From positions 186,001-250,000 of the forward strand of contig JAIOPH010000019.1 in NCBI GenBank assembly GCA_021414005.1: a stretch of DNA of 64,000 nucleotides, read 5' to 3'. The stretch is from Chthoniobacter sp. GTDB lineage: Bacteria; Verrucomicrobiota; Verrucomicrobiia; Chthoniobacterales; Chthoniobacteraceae. Below are positions 8,660 through 17,857 of the stretch, piece after piece; the first letter of the stretch is position 1, and each line of letters begins with the position of its first letter. Below the pieces are notes generated by a model, which was not told the origin of the DNA, did not search any database, and saw nothing but the letters and a program-made list of their open reading frames with translations. Made by a program: the position numbers and the translations under genes.

Positions 8660-10952
8660 GGATGCCTTTCTCCTCGCCGACGATTTGCACTTCGGTTTCG
8701 AGTTTGATGCCACGGTCGCGCAGCGCCGTCTCCTGCACTTTCGCGATCAGCGCGAGCACGTCCGCGGCGGTCGCGCCGCCGGCATTGACGAGGAAATTGC
8801 CATGCACGTCGGACACCATCGCGCCGCCGATGCGCGTGCCCTTGAGCCCGAGTTCGTCCACGAGTTTGCCCGCCGGGCATTGCTCGGGGTTTTTGAAAAA
8901 ACAACCCGCACTCGACTCGCGCGGCTGGGTGGTGCGGCGCTTTTGCGTCGAGGCTTCGAGCAGCTTCTCGATCTCCTCCGGCGTACCCGGATGGCCGAAG
9001 AACGTCGCTGAGACCGCGTAGTTTTTCGCCAGCGTGCCGCAGTGCCGGTAGCGCACATCCATCTCGGGCGGTGTCTTCATGTGAAAATTGCCGTGGGGAT
9101 CAATGAAGCGCACGCTCACGACCTGCCGGAAGGTCTCGCCGCCCATCGCGCCGGCGTTCATGCGCAACGCGCCGCCGACATCACCGGGGATGCCTTCAAA
9201 CCACTCGAAGCCGCCGATCTCCGCATCACGCGCGGCATAGGCCAGCTCCTTTTGTTTCACCCCGACGCCCGCATGGATCAGCCCTTCGCGAACTTCGATT
9301 TTTTTGAACTCGCCGCGCGAAAGATGCACAACCACGCCGCGAATGCCACCGTCGCGCACCAGCAGATTCGAGCCGCGGCCCATGACGAAAAGCGGGATTT
9401 CGTTCAGCGTGCAAAAACGCACCAGCCGCGCGAACGACTCCTCGGTTTCGGGCTCCGCCCAAAACTGCGCCGGCCCGCCGATGCGCATCGTGGTGTGCTT
9501 CGAGAGCGGCTCGTAGAGCTTGATCACGCCCGCGCCCATCACGGTCTGGAGTTCGTCGAGTTGCTTCACGTCCGCCGCGAGCAGCGTCGCGGCCTCGTGA
9601 ATGTTGCCCGCGCCGAGGCTCAGCACGCAGTCGCCCGGTTCGAGCTGACGGCCGATTTCGATGGCGAGTTTCTTCCGGTCGGGCTGGAAGGTCGCGCCCT
9701 CGTGCCCCTCGCGGATCATCTCGTCCACGATGGTCTGCCCGCTCACGCCGGGAATCGGCACCTCGCTCGCGGCATACACGTCGGCGATCACCGCCACATC
9801 GGCGTGATGAAACGCGCGGCCGAATTCCGCCTTGAGCTTCTCGGTGCGCGAAAACCGATGTGGCTGAAACATGCAGAGCACGCGCTTGCGACCCGTGTTT
9901 TTCGCCGTGGCCAGCGTCGCTTTCACCTCGCTCGGGTGGTGTCCGTAATCGTCCACGATCATGTAGCGGTCGCTGCGATATTTGATTTCGAAACGCCGCC
10001 GCGCGCCACGGAACGACTCCAGCGCCTCGGCGATTTTCGCGAAGGGCACGCCGAGTTCCGTGGCCAGTGCGATGACCGCCACCGCGTTGCTCACATTGTG
10101 CCGGCCTGGCACGTTCAGCGTGACCGCACCGAGCGGCTCGCCGTCGCGCAGAACGCGGAAGTGCGACTGAAAATCCTTCGCGTGCAGATCGTCGAAGCGA
10201 TACCGCGCGGCCCGCGATTCGCCGTAGGAAACCGCGCCGGGATGCGAGCTGCACACCCGCGTCGCGTTCACGTCATCGGCGCAATAGATGACCTTCCCGC
10301 GCGTCTGGCTGAGGAGTTGGTTGAAGACGACCTCAATGGCCGCGAGGTCGGCGTAGTAGTCGAGATGCTCCTCCTCGATGTTCAGCACGATGGCGTGCTC
10401 GGGATGGTAAAACGCGAGCGTGCCGTCGCTCTCATCGCCCTCGGCCACGAAGTATTCGCCCGCAGCGTCCCAGTTCGCATTCGTGCCGAGGATCGGAATC
10501 TCCGCGCCGACGTAATGCGACGGATGCAGCCCGCCGACTTTCAGCACATGCGCGGTCATGGACGAGGTCGTGGTCTTGCCGTGCATGCCGCAGATGACGA
10601 TGCCCTTCTTGCAATTCATGATCGCGGCGAGCGCGTCCGCGCGGCGCACCATGTTGCGCCCCGAGCGCAGTGCTTCGTCATACTCCGCGTTGCCCGGACG
10701 GATGGCCGACGAAAAGATGATGAGGTCGGCCTCCGCGACATTGGCCGCCGCCTGACCTGTGAAAAAGCGCAGGCCGAGTTTTTCCAGCCGATCAATCTCG
10801 ACCGTCCGTGCTTTGTCCGAGCCGCTGACGGTGTGCCCGAGCGCGATGAGCAGGCCGGCGATGCCGCTCATGCCCGAGCCGGCGACGCCGATCAGGTGAA
10901 TCTTCAATTCACCGCCAACGAGGATGTCTGCAAGGATTTCACCTGTGTCCAT
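8652..10952 (-). CDS. murC-murB: MurC-MurB fusion: UDP-MurNAc--L-Ala ligase / UDP-GlcNAc-enolpyruvate reductase
   Basis: A single 766-aa ORF encodes two consecutive cytoplasmic steps in reverse order. Residues 1 to about 465 are MurC: IHLIGVAGSGMSGIA, ATP loop GMHGKTTT (122-129), EGDESDGT, IVDDYGHHPSE and MFQPHRFSRTE. Residues from about 470 on are MurB, an FAD enzyme: HTTMRIGGPA, FVMGRGSNLLVRDGG, IPGDVGGALRMNAGA and SSAGCFFKNP. In MurB the residue before FFKNP is usually the catalytic Ser; here it is Cys, which can also act as a proton donor. No stop or frameshift separates the halves. It starts 42 nt after murG and overlaps ddl. Confidence 0.96.
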   Translation of the reverse strand: MDTGEILADILVGGELKIHLIGVAGSGMSGIAGLLIALGHTVSGSDKARTVEIDRLEKLGLRFFTGQAAANVAEADLIIFSSAIRPGNAEYDEALRSGRNMVRRADALAAIMNCKKGIVICGMHGKTTTSSMTAHVLKVGGLHPSHYVGAEIPILGTNANWDAAGEYFVAEGDESDGTLAFYHPEHAIVLNIEEEHLDYYADLAAIEVVFNQLLSQTRGKVIYCADDVNATRVCSSHPGAVSYGESRAARYRFDDLHAKDFQSHFRVLRDGEPLGAVTLNVPGRHNVSNAVAVIALATELGVPFAKIAEALESFRGARRRFEIKYRSDRYMIVDDYGHHPSEVKATLATAKNTGRKRVLCMFQPHRFSRTEKLKAEFGRAFHHADVAVIADVYAASEVPIPGVSGQTIVDEMIREGHEGATFQPDRKKLAIEIGRQLEPGDCVLSLGAGNIHEAATLLAADVKQLDELQTVMGAGVIKLYEPLSKHTTMRIGGPAQFWAEPETEESFARLVRFCTLNEIPLFVMGRGSNLLVRDGGIRGVVVHLSRGEFKKIEVREGLIHAGVGVKQKELAYAARDAEIGGFEWFEGIPGDVGGALRMNAGAMGGETFRQVVSVRFIDPHGNFHMKTPPEMDVRYRHCGTLAKNYAVSATFFGHPGTPEEIEKLLEASTQKRRTTQPRESSAGCFFKNPEQCPAGKLVDELGLKGTRIGGAMVSDVHGNFLVNAGGATAADVLALIAKVQETALRDRGIKLETEVQIVGEEKGIHD

Positions 10953-10994
10953 TGGGAAAGTTAAAAGTCGAAAGATGAGAGTTGAGAGCCGCGG

Positions 10995-12083
10995 TTAATC
11001 TGCGCATGCCGTGAGTAAAACGTCGGCGACCCGTTCTGCGGCTTGTTTGGGCGCAAGGCTCGCGGCGCAGGCTGAAGCGGTGGCCAGCCGTGCCGGATCG
11101 TCGAGAAACCAGAGCAGCTTTGTCGCGAGATTTTCGCCGGTGGTTTCGCGCTCTGGTAATAGCTTTGCCGCCCCCGCGCGTTCAAAGATTTTCGCGTTGA
11201 AAGTTTGGTGATCCTCGGCGGCGAAGGGATATGGGATGAGGATGCCCGGCAGGCCGAACTGCGAGAGTTCGGTAAGGCTGGCCGCGCCGCTCCGCGCGAT
11301 TGTGAAATCCGCCGCGCTGTAGGCTTCCTGCATCTGGTGGCAGAACGCCGCGACGAACGCCGGCACGCCCGCTTTGGCGTAGCTCTCGCGCATCAGCGTT
11401 TCGTCCTGTTTGCCGGTGAGGTGGATGATCTGGAGCGACTTCCCGGCGAGCTCCGGGAGCGCATGGATGAGCGCTTGGTTAATGCCGTGCGCGCCCTGGC
11501 TGCCGCCCATAACAAGCAGCGTGGACCGGCCCGGCGTGAGGCCGAAAACGGCGAGCGCCTGCGTCTTGTCGATCCGCGTGGTGAGCGAGGTGCGGACGGG
11601 CGTGCCGGTGACTTCGCATTTGCCCGCCGGGAAAAACTGCGCGCACTCCGCGAAGCCGATCAGCACCCGCGTGACCAGGCGCGCGTTCAATTTGTTGGCT
11701 TTGCCCGGGATGGCGTTTGATTCGTGAACGAACGTCGGAATTTTCCGCGCACGTCCGGCGAGGATCGGCGCGGTCGAGGTGAACCCGCCCATACCGAGCA
11801 CCGCATGCGGCGCGAAGTCGCGATACAACGCCTTCACCTGATTCAGCCCCGCGCGAAACTTCAACGCGAACTTGATCAGCGCGACTGGCGACTTGCTCTG
11901 CACGCCCACGCCTGGCACGCGCTCGATGCGAAACTCGCCGCGTCCCTGCGTCGCGAGCGCGTCAATCTCCTTTTCCGAAATAATAAGCATCACGCGATGC
12001 CCGCGCGCCAGCAGCACCTCGCCCACGGCCAAGCCTGGAAACAAGTGCCCGCCGGTGCCGCCGGCCGCAATGACGAAGTTCAT
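10995..12083 (-). CDS. murG: UDP-GlcNAc:lipid I GlcNAc transferase MurG
   Basis: GT28 enzyme that adds GlcNAc to lipid I on the inner face of the membrane, producing lipid II. The 362-aa protein has the G-loop AAGGTGGHLFPGLA at residues 6-19, the second G-loop LVMGGSQGAHGIN, and the UDP-binding tail segment TIARSGAASLTELSQFGLPGILIPYPFA followed by HQTFNA. Start ATG 12083 lies 3 nt after the ftsW stop. The gene order ftsW-murG-murC matches the canonical dcw order. Confidence 0.96.
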   Translation of the reverse strand: MNFVIAAGGTGGHLFPGLAVGEVLLARGHRVMLIISEKEIDALATQGRGEFRIERVPGVGVQSKSPVALIKFALKFRAGLNQVKALYRDFAPHAVLGMGGFTSTAPILAGRARKIPTFVHESNAIPGKANKLNARLVTRVLIGFAECAQFFPAGKCEVTGTPVRTSLTTRIDKTQALAVFGLTPGRSTLLVMGGSQGAHGINQALIHALPELAGKSLQIIHLTGKQDETLMRESYAKAGVPAFVAAFCHQMQEAYSAADFTIARSGAASLTELSQFGLPGILIPYPFAAEDHQTFNAKIFERAGAAKLLPERETTGENLATKLLWFLDDPARLATASACAASLAPKQAAERVADVLLTACAD

Positions 12084-12086
12084 GGG

Positions 12087-13241
12087 TTACAGGCGCACCA
12101 CCCGTTTCCGACCCGTGCGCGTCGGCAGGGCCACGCGGGACTTGGCCTCTTTTTCCGTCAAACCCTGCCGGTAGATATTGATCAGGATGCCTACGCAGAT
12201 CAGGCAAAAGACCAGGTTCGTCCCGCCGTAGCTGACGAACGGCATCGGCATGCCTTTGTTGGGCAGCACCGCGGTGGTGACGCCAATGTTCACGGCGGCC
12301 TGCAGACTGACGAGTAGTGTGACGCCGAAACCGAGCAACATGCCAAACCGGTCGCGTGCGTGCATGGCGACAGTAGCCCCCGACAGGAGGAAGAGAATGA
12401 ACGCCGCCACCACCGCGAGCGTGACGCGAAGGCCGAGTTCTTCGCCGACGACGGGGAAGATAAAATCGGTGTGCGCGAACGGGAGATAGAAGGCCTTCTG
12501 CCGTCCGTTTCCCAACCCAAGGCCTTCCACTCCGCCGGAGCCCGCGGCGATAAGACCCTGAAACTGCTGGTAGAAATCTGCCGGATATTTTTCGGGATAA
12601 ACGAAGGCAAGAAAGCGTCCGGTCCGCTCGGGCATCTTCGCGATCACGAGAGCGAGTAAGCCAATCCCAGCCACCGCCATCGGGACGAGAAACCGGAGGC
12701 GAGTCCCCGCGATGAACATGAGGATCAGGGTGGTCGCGCCGATCAGCGCCGTCGTGCCCAAATCCACCTCGGGCGCGATGAGCAGCATCAAGGAGCCGCC
12801 AAATGCGAACGGCACGAGAAAGCCCCGCACCGGATTTTTCGACTGCTCTTCATCGCGGGCCAGACACCAAGCCAGCGCCACCACGCCGGCGAGCTTGGCA
12901 AACTCGGAAGGCTGAAAGCTAATCCCGAGGTTGATCCAACGCCTGGCCCCAAAATGACTGTGCCCAATGTGCGGGACAAAGCAGAGCAGCAGCAGGACGA
13001 CGGCGATGCCGTACCAGACCTTCCACGATTTTTCCAAAAGATGGTAATCAAGCCGTGCCGCCACGATGCACAGGAGCACGCCGATACCGAGCCACTTGAT
13101 CTGCCGGTTGAACAGAAACATCGGGTCGCCGTGGCTTTCGGGCGCGAAGGCGGAGGTGCTCGTCATCATGACGAGCCCGAGCACAATCAACCCGAGAACG
13201 GTGACGATGAGGAGATGAACACTGGTGCGTTGGGCGTTCAA
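12087..13241 (-). CDS. ftsW: SEDS-family lipid II glycosyltransferase FtsW
   Basis: Polytopic SEDS protein that polymerises septal glycan with its partner FtsI. Ten hydrophobic segments are visible, with ARRWINLGISFQPSEFAKLA (the conserved loop with QPSE), PEVDLGTTAL, VGEELGL, and the final PFVSYGGTNLVFCLICVGIL. No in-frame ATG fits: a longer reading from 13472 would overlap the LysM gene by 220 nt with an Arg/Ser-rich tail unlike FtsW. The start was therefore set at TTG 13241 (NAQRTSVHLL follows), about 14 nt downstream of an AAAGGGTGA stretch, giving 384 aa, the usual size. Confidence 0.9.
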   Translation of the reverse strand: MNAQRTSVHLLIVTVLGLIVLGLVMMTSTSAFAPESHGDPMFLFNRQIKWLGIGVLLCIVAARLDYHLLEKSWKVWYGIAVVLLLLCFVPHIGHSHFGARRWINLGISFQPSEFAKLAGVVALAWCLARDEEQSKNPVRGFLVPFAFGGSLMLLIAPEVDLGTTALIGATTLILMFIAGTRLRFLVPMAVAGIGLLALVIAKMPERTGRFLAFVYPEKYPADFYQQFQGLIAAGSGGVEGLGLGNGRQKAFYLPFAHTDFIFPVVGEELGLRVTLAVVAAFILFLLSGATVAMHARDRFGMLLGFGVTLLVSLQAAVNIGVTTAVLPNKGMPMPFVSYGGTNLVFCLICVGILINIYRQGLTEKEAKSRVALPTRTGRKRVVRL

Positions 13242-13251
13242 AAACGGGCGA

Positions 13252-14022
13252 TCACCCTTTCTTTTTGGGGATGACGAGACTCTGGCCCTCCCGGATCTTC
13301 GTGGGATCGGAGATCTTGTTGAGCTTGAGCAGCTCGGTGTGCGGGAGGTTGTAGAGCTTCGCGATGGAAATCGCGGTCTCGTTTTTCTTGACGACGTGCA
13401 CACCGGGAGCCGCCTTGGTTGGAGCGACATCCGTCGGCTTGGCGTTGGCCTCGGCCTTGCGAGCGTCCGCAAGCGGCTTGGGGGTCGGCTTAGGGATGAT
13501 GAGGATGTCTCCCGGGTGCAACATGGATTCCGCCTTGAGCTTGTTGGCGGCGAGCAAATCTTCGGTCTTTACGCCCAACATCGCGGCGATTTTGGTCGGG
13601 TTGTCGTTCGCTTTCACGAGATATTGATTCGACTTGAGCACGGCGGGCTTGGGGCTGGTGACGGGGCTGACGGTGCCGCGGGCGGTTTCTGCGACGGCAG
13701 CCTTCGCGGTGGGGATCGCGGTATTGGGTTCGTTCGTTTTAGCGACAGTCAGCGATTTCTCGGGAACGGCGGGCGTGGTGACGGATTGCTCATGTCCGCG
13801 GCGCGACGCCTTGATGCTGTTAAACGCGTAGATCCCGCCAACGGCGACGACATGCAAGATGAGCACGACGACGAACGCGCTCGAGAGCTTCGTCACCGGC
13901 TCGTCCGCTTCGTAGCTGTCCATGGCGGAGCGCGGCATGGTCGTCGCAGCGCGGAGTTTGCGCTTCTTGAATCGCGCAGTGACGACAGCCGAGAGTTTGG
14001 CGAAGAATTTTGGTGTTTTCAT
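13252..14022 (-). CDS. LysM-domain membrane-anchored protein in the dcw operon
   Basis: 256 aa. A basic N-terminal region, one membrane span (LSSAFVVVLILHVVAVGGIYAF, about residues 45-66), an Ala/Thr/Val-rich linker, then two LysM modules: YLVKANDNPTKIAAMLGV...LHPGDILIIP and HVVKKNETAISIAKLYNLP...EGQSLVIP. LysM binds the GlcNAc-containing glycan of peptidoglycan, so the protein likely tethers the inner membrane to the wall. No catalytic domain was seen. ATG 14022 overlaps the murD stop by 4 nt (ATGA) and the gene precedes ftsW, so it is co-expressed with lipid II synthesis; a divisome accessory role is an inference. Confidence 0.88.
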   Translation of the reverse strand: MKTPKFFAKLSAVVTARFKKRKLRAATTMPRSAMDSYEADEPVTKLSSAFVVVLILHVVAVGGIYAFNSIKASRRGHEQSVTTPAVPEKSLTVAKTNEPNTAIPTAKAAVAETARGTVSPVTSPKPAVLKSNQYLVKANDNPTKIAAMLGVKTEDLLAANKLKAESMLHPGDILIIPKPTPKPLADARKAEANAKPTDVAPTKAAPGVHVVKKNETAISIAKLYNLPHTELLKLNKISDPTKIREGQSLVIPKKKG

Positions 14023-15353
14023 TTGCTTGGTAGTGCGTTGACCAACGCGCGGAATTGATTCCCGCGATCGGCGTAGTTTTTGAACATGTCGAAGGAAGAG
14101 GTGCCCGGGCTGAGCAAAACGACATCGCCGGGTTGCGCGATCTCGTGCGCGCGGGCGACGGCGCGTTCGAGCGACCAGCCGACATTGACGACCGGCAGAC
14201 GATCTTTCCAGAGCGCCTCGATGCGATCCGCCATTTCGCCGAGCACCACGGCAGCGCGGCAACGCTGGCCCACGAGATCGGTGAGCAGGTCATACTCAAA
14301 GCCTTTGTCCTTTCCGCCCGCGATCAACACCACGGGGCGGGTCTCCGAGTGCAGTGCTTTCTCGACGGAGTCGGGATTGGTGCCCTTCGAGTCGTTCACG
14401 TATTCCACGCCATTGAGCGTGCGGATCAGTTCGCACCGGTGCGGCAGTGCCCGATACTCGCAGAGCGGCGGTACCATTTGCGCAAAGCTCAGCCCGCGCA
14501 CGAAGCCCACCCCGAGGGCGGCCATGAGATTCTCGGCGTTGTGCGAACCGCGCAGTTGCGTATCCGCCATTGCCAGCACGCGCTCGCCGCGGAAAAAAAT
14601 CAGCCCTTCGCGCAGCTCAAAATCCGCCCCAGGCACGTACGCGCTGAAAGTGATTTTTCGCGCCTTCAGCTCCGGCAGTTTGTCGCGGAAATTGATCACC
14701 GCCCAATCCTCCGCCGTCTGGTTTTCAAAGATGCGTATCTTCGCCCGGTAATACTCGTCCATCGAGGGATAGCGGTCGAGATGATCGGGCGCGAAGCCCA
14801 GCCAGACGGCGATTCCACAACGAAAGCGCGTGATCGTTTCGAGCTGAAACGAACTAACCTCAAGCGTTACGATGTCGAGGTCCGCGCTCTCGCGGACCTT
14901 TGCGGAAAAGGCCGGCCCGATGTTGCCGCACGCGACCGTTTTCACCCCGCTGGCATTGAGCATTTTCTCCACGAGCTGCGTGGTCGTGGTCTTGCCGTTC
15001 GTGCCGGTGATACCGACGATCGGGCACGCGCACATTTCGTAGGCGAGTTCGAGTTCGCCAATCATCTCGATGCGCCGCCGGATGAAGTTCTGCACGAGCG
15101 GCACTGTGGGGTCGATGCCGGGACTGAGAATCCCAAGATCGTATGCCCCGTGCTCGCTCTCATGCTCGGCCGCGAGTCCGGCAATAACGCGGATGCCCTG
15201 CGTGCCAAGCGCGTCGATTTTCTTGCGCAGCTTATTTTCTTCGGCGGTGTCGAGGATAGTGATCATGGCATTCTCCTGACGCAGCAGCACGGCGGCGGCT
15301 TCACCACTTTCTCCCGCCCCGAGCACCGCGATGTTTTTGTTTTCGTAACGCAC
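14019..15353 (-). CDS. murD: UDP-N-acetylmuramoylalanine--D-glutamate ligase
   Basis: Adds D-Glu to UDP-MurNAc-L-Ala. NIAVLGAGESGEAAAVLL at the N-terminus is the UDP-binding Rossmann block, GITGTNGKTTTTQLVEKM the ATP loop, followed by VSSFQLETI, YVNDSKGTNPDSVEKAL and the LSPGTSSFDMF C-terminal motif. GTG at 15353 is preferred: it lies 2 nt after the mraY stop, and the VRYENKN start fits the family. The longer reading to 15530 would run 175 nt into mraY; a TTG at 15359 is the only close alternative. The product is 444 aa, a normal length. Confidence 0.94.
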   Translation of the reverse strand: MRYENKNIAVLGAGESGEAAAVLLRQENAMITILDTAEENKLRKKIDALGTQGIRVIAGLAAEHESEHGAYDLGILSPGIDPTVPLVQNFIRRRIEMIGELELAYEMCACPIVGITGTNGKTTTTQLVEKMLNASGVKTVACGNIGPAFSAKVRESADLDIVTLEVSSFQLETITRFRCGIAVWLGFAPDHLDRYPSMDEYYRAKIRIFENQTAEDWAVINFRDKLPELKARKITFSAYVPGADFELREGLIFFRGERVLAMADTQLRGSHNAENLMAALGVGFVRGLSFAQMVPPLCEYRALPHRCELIRTLNGVEYVNDSKGTNPDSVEKALHSETRPVVLIAGGKDKGFEYDLLTDLVGQRCRAAVVLGEMADRIEALWKDRLPVVNVGWSLERAVARAHEIAQPGDVVLLSPGTSSFDMFKNYADRGNQFRALVNALPSK

Positions 15354-15355
15354 AT

Positions 15356-16492
15356 TCAACGAAGTTTGAGGGTGGCCAGACCGAGCAGCGAAAACATGAT
15401 CGAGAGGATCCAAAAACGGACGATCACGGTGTTTTCCTTCCAGCCTTTCAGCTCGAAATGGTGGTGAATCGGAGACATCAAAAATACGCGCCGACCTTCG
15501 CCATACATACGCTTGGTGACCTTGAACCATGAGCGCTGGATGAGCACTGAGACGGCTTCAATGACGAAGACACCGCCGACCACCACGAGCAGCATTTCCT
15601 GTTTCGTGCAGATCGCGACGACGCCGAGCATGCCGCCGATGGCCAGCGAGCCCGTGTCTCCCATGAAAACTTTGGCCGGGTGGCAGTTAAACCACAGGAA
15701 GCCGAACGAAGCGCCGACCATCGCCATGCAGACCACCGCGAGTTCGCCCGCGAAAGGGTAAAACGGGATGTCGAGATACGCGGCGATTTTGAAGTTGCCG
15801 GCGACATAAGCCAGAATGCCGTAGGTGAAGGACGCAGTGCAGGTGCAGCCGGCGGCGAGCCCGTCGAGGCCGTCGGTCAGGTTCACCGCGTTCGACGAAC
15901 CCATGATGACGATGGCGAAGAAGACGAAGGTGAACGCACCGAGATTTAGGATGACCGGATCTTTGTAGAACGGCATGAACAGCTCGCGCGCCTGAACTTC
16001 GAACTGTGGGTTCAGCAGAAAATATCCGGTGACGATGGCGGCGAGGATGCCCTGCGCGATGAGCTTCGTCCGCTCGCTCACGCCGGCTGAATTCTTCTTC
16101 GCAACTTTCAGGTAGTCGTCCCAAAAACCCAGCGCGCCGCAGTAGAGCAGCGTGAAGATGAGCAACCACACGGCGGTGTTGTCGGGCCGCGCCCAGACGA
16201 CAGATGAGAGGACGACCGTGCCGAGAATCAGCACGCCGCCCATGGTTGGCGTGCCGGCCTTTTGGCCGTGCAGTTCGAACAGCCTGTTCACTTCCTCTTT
16301 CGTGCGAATCGGCTGGCCGACTTTCAGCGAAATGAGCCGGCGAATGACCCAGTTGCCAAAGACCAGCGAGAGGAGAAATGCGGTCACAGCAGCGGCGATG
16401 GCGCGGAAGGTGACGTACTGAAAGACGTTGAACGCCCGGAGGAAATCCTGCTCGGGGAAATGCGCCGAAAGTTTGTGCAGGTAGTACATCAT
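15356..16492 (-). CDS. mraY: Phospho-N-acetylmuramoyl-pentapeptide transferase MraY
   Basis: Transfers phospho-MurNAc-pentapeptide to undecaprenyl phosphate, forming lipid I, the first membrane step. 378 aa with ten membrane spans. Diagnostic blocks: KAGTPTMGGVLIL, GFWDDYLKVAKKNSAG (the Asp-Asp metal site), SSNAVNLTDGLDGLAAG, FNCHPAKVFMGDTGSLAIGG and MSPIHHHFELKGW. The start ATG 16492 overlaps the murF stop (ATGA); a second ATG follows immediately. Confidence 0.97.
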   Translation of the reverse strand: MMYYLHKLSAHFPEQDFLRAFNVFQYVTFRAIAAAVTAFLLSLVFGNWVIRRLISLKVGQPIRTKEEVNRLFELHGQKAGTPTMGGVLILGTVVLSSVVWARPDNTAVWLLIFTLLYCGALGFWDDYLKVAKKNSAGVSERTKLIAQGILAAIVTGYFLLNPQFEVQARELFMPFYKDPVILNLGAFTFVFFAIVIMGSSNAVNLTDGLDGLAAGCTCTASFTYGILAYVAGNFKIAAYLDIPFYPFAGELAVVCMAMVGASFGFLWFNCHPAKVFMGDTGSLAIGGMLGVVAICTKQEMLLVVVGGVFVIEAVSVLIQRSWFKVTKRMYGEGRRVFLMSPIHHHFELKGWKENTVIVRFWILSIMFSLLGLATLKLR

Positions 16493-17856
16493 GGCGCTTC
16501 CATGCCCTCCACCACGCGCTCCATTTTTGCCGAACGGCTCCCCTTTACGAGCACCACGTCGCCGGGCTTTGCCAGTTCACGTAGAGCTTTTGTCGCCTCG
16601 TCGGTCGAGGCCACCCGCACGACTTTTTCCACGCCGCCGCGCCACGCCTCGTCGGCAATCCACCCGGCTTCCTCGCCGACGCTCACCAAACAGTCGATGT
16701 GCTCGCGGGCCGCGACTTCGCCCACCTGCCGATGCCCGCGTTCGGCCTCGGTGCCGAGTTCGCCCATCCGCCCGAGCACGGCAAAACGGCGGCCTGCCGC
16801 CGGCATGGACGCAAGCGTGCGCAGCGCAGCGCCGACGGAGTCGGGGTTGGCGTTATAGGTATCGTCAAGGATCTGGATGCCGCGGATGACTTTCTGTTCG
16901 AGCCGGCCTTTCGTCAGCCGCAGCTTGCTCAGCCCCGTGGCGCATTCTTCCAGCGAAAGCCCGAAGACGCGGCCCGCCGCCACGGCGAGCAGGGCGTTGC
17001 GAACCATGTGCTCGCCTGGCACGGAAAGCTCGGCCTCGACGGTGTGCCCGTCCGCGTGCAGGCGAAATTTCGTGCCGGAAAAATGCGCGCGCAGTTCGCT
17101 CGCGAACACTTCGCCCTGCCCGATGCCGGCAAGTACCACGTCCGCTTTGGTGCGTGCCGCGATGACCGGGGAATACTCGTCGTGCGCGCTAAGAATCAGA
17201 GTGCCACTCGGCGGCAGCGCCTCGGCCAGCATGCCTTTTTCCAACGCAATGGCGTCGCGGGTGCCCATGAATTCGATGTGAGCGGTGCCGACATTTGTAA
17301 TGATCGCGACGTCCGGTGCGATCATCGCAGCGAGCGGGGCGATCTCGCCGGAATGGTTCATGCCGACTTCGAAAACTCCCACCTGATCGCCGCCGCGCGC
17401 GCGCAAGAGCGTCAGCGGAACGCCGATGTGGTTGTTCAGGTTTCCCTCCGTGCCCGTGACCTGAAAATTCTCGGCGAGAACCGACATCGTCAGATCTTTC
17501 GTGCTCGTTTTGCCATTGCTGCCGGTTAGTCCGACAGCTTGTAAAGGCAGGGACTGTCGATAGTTCGCGGCCAGCTTTTGCAAAGCCGCCAGCGCGTCCG
17601 GAACGAGGACGACAGCAAATTCCGGAGGCACATCGGCGGGTGCCTGCTCGACCATCGCGCCCACCGCGCCACGCCGCGCCGCCTCGGAGACGAAGGTATG
17701 GGCGTCGAAGTTTTCGCCGCGCAGCGCGATGAAGAAGTCGCCCGCTTTCAAGGCGCGCGTGTCCGTGCAAACGACGGTGACTTTTTCCCCGCCCGCACCA
17801 GCGACGAGCCGTCCGCCACTCCATGTGGTGATGGTCTGGATAGTGATTGAGTCCAT
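16489..17856 (-). CDS. murF: UDP-MurNAc-tripeptide--D-Ala-D-Ala ligase MurF
   Basis: Adds D-Ala-D-Ala to the UDP-MurNAc-tripeptide. 455 aa with the Mur N-domain (VVCTDTRALKAGDFFIALRG), ATP loop GLTGSNGKTSTKDL, EVGMNHSGEIAPL, ILDDTYNANPDSVGAALR and the C-terminal LVKGSRSAKMERVVE. Start ATG 17856 is 1 nt from the murE stop and the end overlaps mraY by 4 nt, showing tight coupling. Confidence 0.96.
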   Translation of the reverse strand: MDSITIQTITTWSGGRLVAGAGGEKVTVVCTDTRALKAGDFFIALRGENFDAHTFVSEAARRGAVGAMVEQAPADVPPEFAVVLVPDALAALQKLAANYRQSLPLQAVGLTGSNGKTSTKDLTMSVLAENFQVTGTEGNLNNHIGVPLTLLRARGGDQVGVFEVGMNHSGEIAPLAAMIAPDVAIITNVGTAHIEFMGTRDAIALEKGMLAEALPPSGTLILSAHDEYSPVIAARTKADVVLAGIGQGEVFASELRAHFSGTKFRLHADGHTVEAELSVPGEHMVRNALLAVAAGRVFGLSLEECATGLSKLRLTKGRLEQKVIRGIQILDDTYNANPDSVGAALRTLASMPAAGRRFAVLGRMGELGTEAERGHRQVGEVAAREHIDCLVSVGEEAGWIADEAWRGGVEKVVRVASTDEATKALRELAKPGDVVLVKGSRSAKMERVVEGMEAP

Positions 17857-17857
17857 G

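Noticed and set aside
7055..8707. 550-codon plus-strand frame across ftsQ and ddl
   Set aside because: Covers two conserved genes on the other strand and shows no domain.
9042..10964. 640-codon plus-strand frame across murCB
   Set aside because: Shadow of the highly conserved MurC-MurB frame; composition is typical antisense.
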